Notes under the pieces: model-generated
Told to the model about the DNA's origin: nothing
Database searches by the model: none
Seen by the model: only the letters and a program-made list of their open reading frames with translations
Translations under genes and position numbers: made by a program
Part shown: positions 5,642 to 9,104 of the stretch, one piece after another
How positions within the stretch are numbered: position 1 is the first letter of the stretch
Layout of the letters: every line of letters begins with the position of its first letter
NCBI GenBank assembly: GCA_016181905.1
Contig: JACOYM010000085.1
Location: 1 to 9,104 of the forward strand
Direction of reading: 5' to 3'
DNA from: Candidatus Pacearchaeota archaeon
GTDB lineage: Archaea > Nanobdellota > Nanobdellia > Pacearchaeales > GW2011-AR1
Length of the DNA stretch: 9,104 nucleotides

Positions 5642-6265
5642 ATGAACATTAAAACCAAAAGAGCAATTAATCAACTGAGGCATATTAAAAGGCTTATTTC
5701 AAATAATGACCTGAGGCTTGCTGCAGAATGGAACAAGAAATGGCATGTGCTGATTTCAACAATCCTTTCTGCGCAGACAAAGGATGAAACCACGATTAAG
5801 ATTTCAAACAAGCTTTATAAAAAGCATCATTCATTGAAAGAATTGGCAGATGCCAAACTTAAAGACATTAAGAGGATAATAAGGCCTATAAACTATTACA
5901 AGACAAAGGCAAGGCACATAAAAGAGACTGCAAGAATTATAACTGAGAGACATAATGGAAGAATTCCTCAAACTTGCGAAGAGTTGCTAAAATTGCCAGG
6001 GGTAGGGAGAAAGGTTGCAAATGTTTACCTTGTTTCTGCGCACAATGCAGCTGCAATCGGAGTCGATACCCATGTTGCCTGTATTTCGCAGATGCTTGGA
6101 TGGACAAAAGAAAAGCATCCATACAAAATTGAAAAAGAGCTTGAGAGGCTTTTTCCAAAGAGATACTGGAACTCTATAAACTATATTCTTGTGAGATTTG
6201 GCAGGATTTACAAGACAAGGAAGAGGCAGGAGGTAAAGCTGAGAGAAAGCGGAATTTTGATATAA
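5642..6265 (+). CDS. nth: Endonuclease III family DNA glycosylase/AP lyase lacking the Fe-S cluster
   Basis: This is a base-excision-repair glycosylase of the HhH-GPD family, which removes oxidised pyrimidines and cleaves at the abasic site by beta-elimination. Counted from the 5642 start (207 residues), it shows LSAQT at 42-46, the helix-hairpin-helix LPGVGRKVA (118-126) with catalytic Lys 124, and GVDTHV with catalytic Asp 142. The usual C-terminal C-x6-C-x2-C-x5-C cluster loop is present by length (FGRIYKTRKRQEVKLRESGI) but contains no cysteine. Against E. coli Nth, recalled from memory, the four positions read Lys, Val, Arg and Ile. The catalytic residues are kept, so it is probably active. 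The frame also reaches an ATG at 5597, but the TATA element predicts 5642, and family N-termini fit that start better. It is divergent from the PIN gene. Confidence 0.92.
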   Translation: MNIKTKRAINQLRHIKRLISNNDLRLAAEWNKKWHVLISTILSAQTKDETTIKISNKLYKKHHSLKELADAKLKDIKRIIRPINYYKTKARHIKETARIITERHNGRIPQTCEELLKLPGVGRKVANVYLVSAHNAAAIGVDTHVACISQMLGWTKEKHPYKIEKELERLFPKRYWNSINYILVRFGRIYKTRKRQEVKLRESGILI

Positions 6266-6281
6266 TACAAGATGCTAGCGA

Positions 6282-6297
6282 CAAGATTTAAAAATAT
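6282..6297 (+). promoter_or_regulatory. BRE/TATA promoter of the surface-protein gene
   Basis: CAAGATTTAAAAATAT shares its first 13 bases exactly with the valS promoter. Initiation is expected near 6315, giving a leader of about 17 nt with no visible Shine-Dalgarno sequence, unlike the leaderless pattern of the other genes. Confidence 0.5.
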
Positions 6298-6332
6298 CTT
6301 ATTCGTTATTCTAAAAAGAGTTAAATCTAAAA

Positions 6333-9104
6333 ATGAGGCCTGAAAAAACTTTATTGTTTAATTTGATAATCGTGGCGTTGTTAGTTATTGTTTCAGCGAT
6401 TTCCCCCCAGCTTTCTGTTTTCAATGACGGGAATTTTGACAAAACACTTTACACAAACAAAACATCAAATGTCTCAATCAGCATAGCGAAAAATGTTACA
6501 ATAATCCATGCATCTTTCAATGTGACAGAGGTTGACTTGGGGATTGTGAATTACGAGCAAATCTATAACTTCTATACCCTTTCTGTGAGGAACGGGACAG
6601 ACGAGGCAATAGCAGCTGGAACAAGGGGGTATGTTGCCTTGGTTAATACATCAAATGGATTGATAATTAATGCTGTTTACAGCAGCACATCGTCTTATAT
6701 AACAGACTCTGATTTCCGGGCAGACGGGCTGGAGGCATTATTGGTCAGTGAGAATGGCGAGGTGCTGGTCTATAATGCCTCTGCAAAAACAATAACCAAA
6801 AAGCAAGGCTCAAGCGCTTATTTAACAGGTGTTTCTTATTCGCCTGATGGAAGCTATGCTATTGGCAGCGGGGACTGGGGCGACCCGATTTTTTATTATA
6901 ACACCTCATCAGGGGCAGTGTCTAATCTTTCTATATATCAGGAATCAATTGAAACCCATATTGATATAAACCCAAATTCGTCTAAAAGAGAAGCCCTGAT
7001 GGTGGGAAGGTTTACCCAGTATTCAAAAGGAATAACCAAATACAACATAAGCTGCGGGCTGGCTAATCTGAATACAAACAACTGGGCAACATGCACTGGC
7101 TCTGATTTAAGCAATATCCAGGTGCAATGGAGGGCTGTTTCCTTTAATCCCAATGGCTCAGAGGCATTAGTTGTAGGAGATGAAGGCAAAGCTGTATTAT
7201 ACAATGCCTCTGATGACAGCGTGACTAATTTGACAACAAGGACTAATAACTCATTAAGATACATTTCTTATGCTCCAGATGGCACAAAGGCAGTTATCAC
7301 AGGCCTGGGAGGCGTTGCATTAGTCTATAACAGCAGCTGCAAGCCAACTTTATGCAACCTTTCAAGCGGAGAAACAATCAATCTAAACTCAGTCAGATTT
7401 ATTGATAATAACAAGTCAGTTATTGCAGGCAGCGGCAGGACTATTTTGGCCTATAATCTCAGCAATAACCAATTTACAAATTTAAGAAATGGAACAAGCG
7501 GAATTTTATATCATGTTGCTTCAAGGCCTACTACAGACGAGGCATTGATTGTTGCTGATGAAGGGCAGGCTTATAAATATAATTTTACAACAAAAGGGCT
7601 AACATCATTAAGCACAGGAACTACTTTTTCATTAAGCTCTGTTTCCTTTAATTGGAATGGCTCAGAGGCACTGGCTGTCGGAGATGGCGGGATTATCTTA
7701 AGATACAATCCATCGAACTCAACATTCACAACATTGCTGTCTGGACTGACAGAAAGCCTGCTTGATGTTTCTTACAAAAACGGCACTAATAATGCTTTAA
7801 TTTCAGGATACAATAGAATGCTATTGTCCTACAACTCAACCTGTGATGGTGTTACAGCTTCATTATGCCAAATCACCAATACACTCCCATCAGATTTCCC
7901 GACAAATTTCCCCATATTCTCGGTTTCCTTTAATCCCAATGGCAGCATAGCCCTGCTGGGCGGCTGGGGCAGGATGATGATATATTACACAAATGGAACA
8001 ATAAGGATGATAAAACGAAGTTCAGCAATCTATGATGATGTTGCATGGCCAAATAAGATAGCCTGGAAACCAAATGGAACAGAGGCATTGATAGTGGGAA
8101 ATGGCAATGCTACTTGTGACAGCCAGGGCTTGCTGGGAGCAATTGCATTATACAACAGCACCTCTGAGAATGTTAGCACAATATACTGCTTTCTTAATCA
8201 TTATCTAAAAGATGCAGCATATTCCTCTAATGGAACAGAGGCATTGATAGTTGGCGCAGGAGGGGATTTGGTCAAATATAATCCTGCAGTTGCAAATGAT
8301 ACAGACTTAAGCGGCTCTGTGACTACTCTTGCAAGCGGAACAACAGGAACTCTCTGGGGTGTAGACTACAGAAGAGACAATGTTACAAACGAGGCAATAC
8401 TCGTAGTAGGAGATGACAATCAGGTATTGTTCTATGACGGAGAAAAGGTAATGACCAGCCCAGAGGTTTTCCTAGGAACAGCAAGGATATGGAATTTCAC
8501 AGGAAATTACAACACAACAACTATGATAAACTTCACATCCAACTTAACAGCCTATCTGCAGACATGCTCTGCAGATTCAAACGGGGAATGCAGTGTTCCA
8601 TTCTATGTAAATGCAACAACACAAACCTCAATCATGAGGTTCCATGACATAAACATAACATATAACCACCCTCCTATATTGCTGTCAAGCATTCCAAACC
8701 AGTCATGGAACCAGGACACCTCTGCAACAATAAACCTGACACAATATTTTAATGACTCTGACAGAGACACATTAACATATGGAAATACAGCTGTAACAAG
8801 CATAACAATAACAATAAGCCAGGGCATAGCCACTTTAAGCCCTGACTCTGGATTCTATGGAACAAGATATATCATATTCAATGCGACAGACAGCATTAAT
8901 CTTACAAACAGCAATAATATCACTTTGACAATAAACCAGGTCATCTCTCCATCAGGCAGCAGCGGAAGTTCAGGCGGAGGAGGCGGGGGAGCAGCTACCT
9001 GCACTCCAAGATGGATATGCACAGGATGGGGCTTTTGCATAAACAACACAGAAACAAGGGAGTGCATAGACATAAACAAATGTTCAACAAAGACAAAGCC
9101 GGCT
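6333..9104 (+). CDS. Large secreted beta-propeller surface protein (3' end beyond window)
   Basis: The frame is open from ATG 6333 to the edge, 924 codons with no stop, so the gene is truncated by the window. Residues 1-23 are a signal peptide (MRPEK then a hydrophobic core), sending the product outside the cell. Residues 82-702 hold 14 repeats of the pattern SFxPNGSEALxVGxxGxxxxYN, six successive YN positions (291, 333, 375, 417, 459, 501) being exactly 42 residues apart. This is WD40/YVTN-like and probably makes two seven-bladed propellers. A small domain with C745 and C753 follows, then an Ig/cadherin-like domain (778-868: PNQSWNQDTSATINL, YFNDSDRDTLTY), a Ser/Gly linker (874-886) and a thrombospondin-like module with C890, C896, C902, C911 and C917. 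More than 40 N-x-S/T sequons imply heavy N-glycosylation. The role is probably adhesion or cell-surface architecture. A membrane anchor is expected downstream but not seen. Confidence 0.93.
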   Translation, partial: MRPEKTLLFNLIIVALLVIVSAISPQLSVFNDGNFDKTLYTNKTSNVSISIAKNVTIIHASFNVTEVDLGIVNYEQIYNFYTLSVRNGTDEAIAAGTRGYVALVNTSNGLIINAVYSSTSSYITDSDFRADGLEALLVSENGEVLVYNASAKTITKKQGSSAYLTGVSYSPDGSYAIGSGDWGDPIFYYNTSSGAVSNLSIYQESIETHIDINPNSSKREALMVGRFTQYSKGITKYNISCGLANLNTNNWATCTGSDLSNIQVQWRAVSFNPNGSEALVVGDEGKAVLYNASDDSVTNLTTRTNNSLRYISYAPDGTKAVITGLGGVALVYNSSCKPTLCNLSSGETINLNSVRFIDNNKSVIAGSGRTILAYNLSNNQFTNLRNGTSGILYHVASRPTTDEALIVADEGQAYKYNFTTKGLTSLSTGTTFSLSSVSFNWNGSEALAVGDGGIILRYNPSNSTFTTLLSGLTESLLDVSYKNGTNNALISGYNRMLLSYNSTCDGVTASLCQITNTLPSDFPTNFPIFSVSFNPNGSIALLGGWGRMMIYYTNGTIRMIKRSSAIYDDVAWPNKIAWKPNGTEALIVGNGNATCDSQGLLGAIALYNSTSENVSTIYCFLNHYLKDAAYSSNGTEALIVGAGGDLVKYNPAVANDTDLSGSVTTLASGTTGTLWGVDYRRDNVTNEAILVVGDDNQVLFYDGEKVMTSPEVFLGTARIWNFTGNYNTTTMINFTSNLTAYLQTCSADSNGECSVPFYVNATTQTSIMRFHDINITYNHPPILLSSIPNQSWNQDTSATINLTQYFNDSDRDTLTYGNTAVTSITITISQGIATLSPDSGFYGTRYIIFNATDSINLTNSNNITLTINQVISPSGSSGSSGGGGGGAATCTPRWICTGWGFCINNTETRECIDINKCSTKTKPA
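6576..8438 (+). repeat. Fourteen propeller-blade repeats within the surface protein
   Basis: The blade-ending YN-type positions are residues 105, 148, 190, 238, 291, 333, 375, 417, 459, 501, 553, 608, 650 and 702. Spacing is mostly 42 residues, with insertions of 6-13 in some blades. Several blades are near-identical in DNA: GTTTCCTTTAATCCCAATGG occurs at 7137-7156 and 7923-7942, a one-block variant lies at 7641-7660, and a 23-nt identity links 8073-8095 with 8229-8251. This points to internal duplication or gene conversion among blades. Confidence 0.8.
8664..8936 (+). other. Ig/cadherin-like domain of the surface protein
   Basis: Residues 778-868 follow the pattern of putative Ig or cadherin-like modules found in archaeal surface proteins: PP...IPNQSWNQDTS, INLTQYFNDSDRDTLTY, ITISQGIATLSPDSGFYGTRYIIFNATD, ending in NNITLTI. 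The DSDRD segment resembles the acidic calcium-binding turn of such modules. The domain boundaries are my estimate. Confidence 0.6.
9000..9083 (+). other. Thrombospondin-like Cys/Trp module
   Basis: The order is C-x3-W-x-C-x2-W-x2-C-x8-C-x5-C (residues 890-917), with RECIDINKC near the end. Similar modules sit after Ser/Gly linkers and before a C-terminal anchor in many uncultured archaeal surface proteins. The window ends shortly after this one, so it is not known whether it is single or repeated. Confidence 0.55.

Noticed and set aside
6938..7264. Minus-strand open frame of 108 codons (and similar ones at 8603-8833 and 8855-9079)
   Set aside because: They are antisense to the intact 924-codon surface-protein frame, and no promoter or family resemblance is seen.

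Overview
The window looks like a piece of an AT-rich archaeal chromosome, most likely from a DPANN lineage of the Woesearchaeota/Pacearchaeota kind. This is inference from gene content; no rRNA gene is present to settle it. The archaeal evidence is an aRF1-type release factor (TASNIKS, YxCxxxF and GGQ motifs), an archaeal-type valyl-tRNA synthetase, BRE/TATA-like promoters lying about 25 nt upstream of start codons with no Shine-Dalgarno sequences, and a secreted, sequon-rich surface protein ending in a Cys/Trp module common in uncultured archaea. Several core proteins are reduced: aRF1 lacks its minidomain, the Nth-type glycosylase has lost all four iron-sulfur cysteines, and ValRS is short.

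Layout: positions 1-240 hold a cluster of four to five consecutive stem-loops. The last one overlaps the 3' end of a small unrecognised gene (219-578, minus). Upstream of that gene, on the same strand, are aRF1 (612-1703) and valS (1790-4159), so a translation pair (tRNA charging and termination) reads leftward. Each gene has its own TATA-like element. An 18-bp interrupted palindrome and a possible 26-codon upstream ORF lie in front of aRF1. A short divergent control region with a 10-bp palindrome (about 4160-4282) separates valS from an unrecognised rightward gene ending at 4759. That gene converges on, and overlaps by 4 nt, a membrane-anchored PIN-domain protein (4756-5592, minus). The PIN gene and an endonuclease III homologue (5642-6265, plus) diverge from what looks like one TATA box placed symmetrically between their start codons.

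From 6333 to the right edge runs one uninterrupted reading frame of 924 codons with no stop. It encodes a large secreted protein: a signal peptide, 14 propeller-type repeats (probably two seven-bladed beta-propellers), a small Cys-pair beta domain, an Ig/cadherin-like domain, a Gly/Ser linker and the start of a thrombospondin-like Cys/Trp module. It is cut by the window edge.

I see no defence system, transposase, CRISPR array, tRNA or rRNA. The most unusual items are the hairpin cluster, the cluster-less Nth, the minidomain-less aRF1 with its odd upstream region, the shared bidirectional TATA box, and the double-propeller surface protein.
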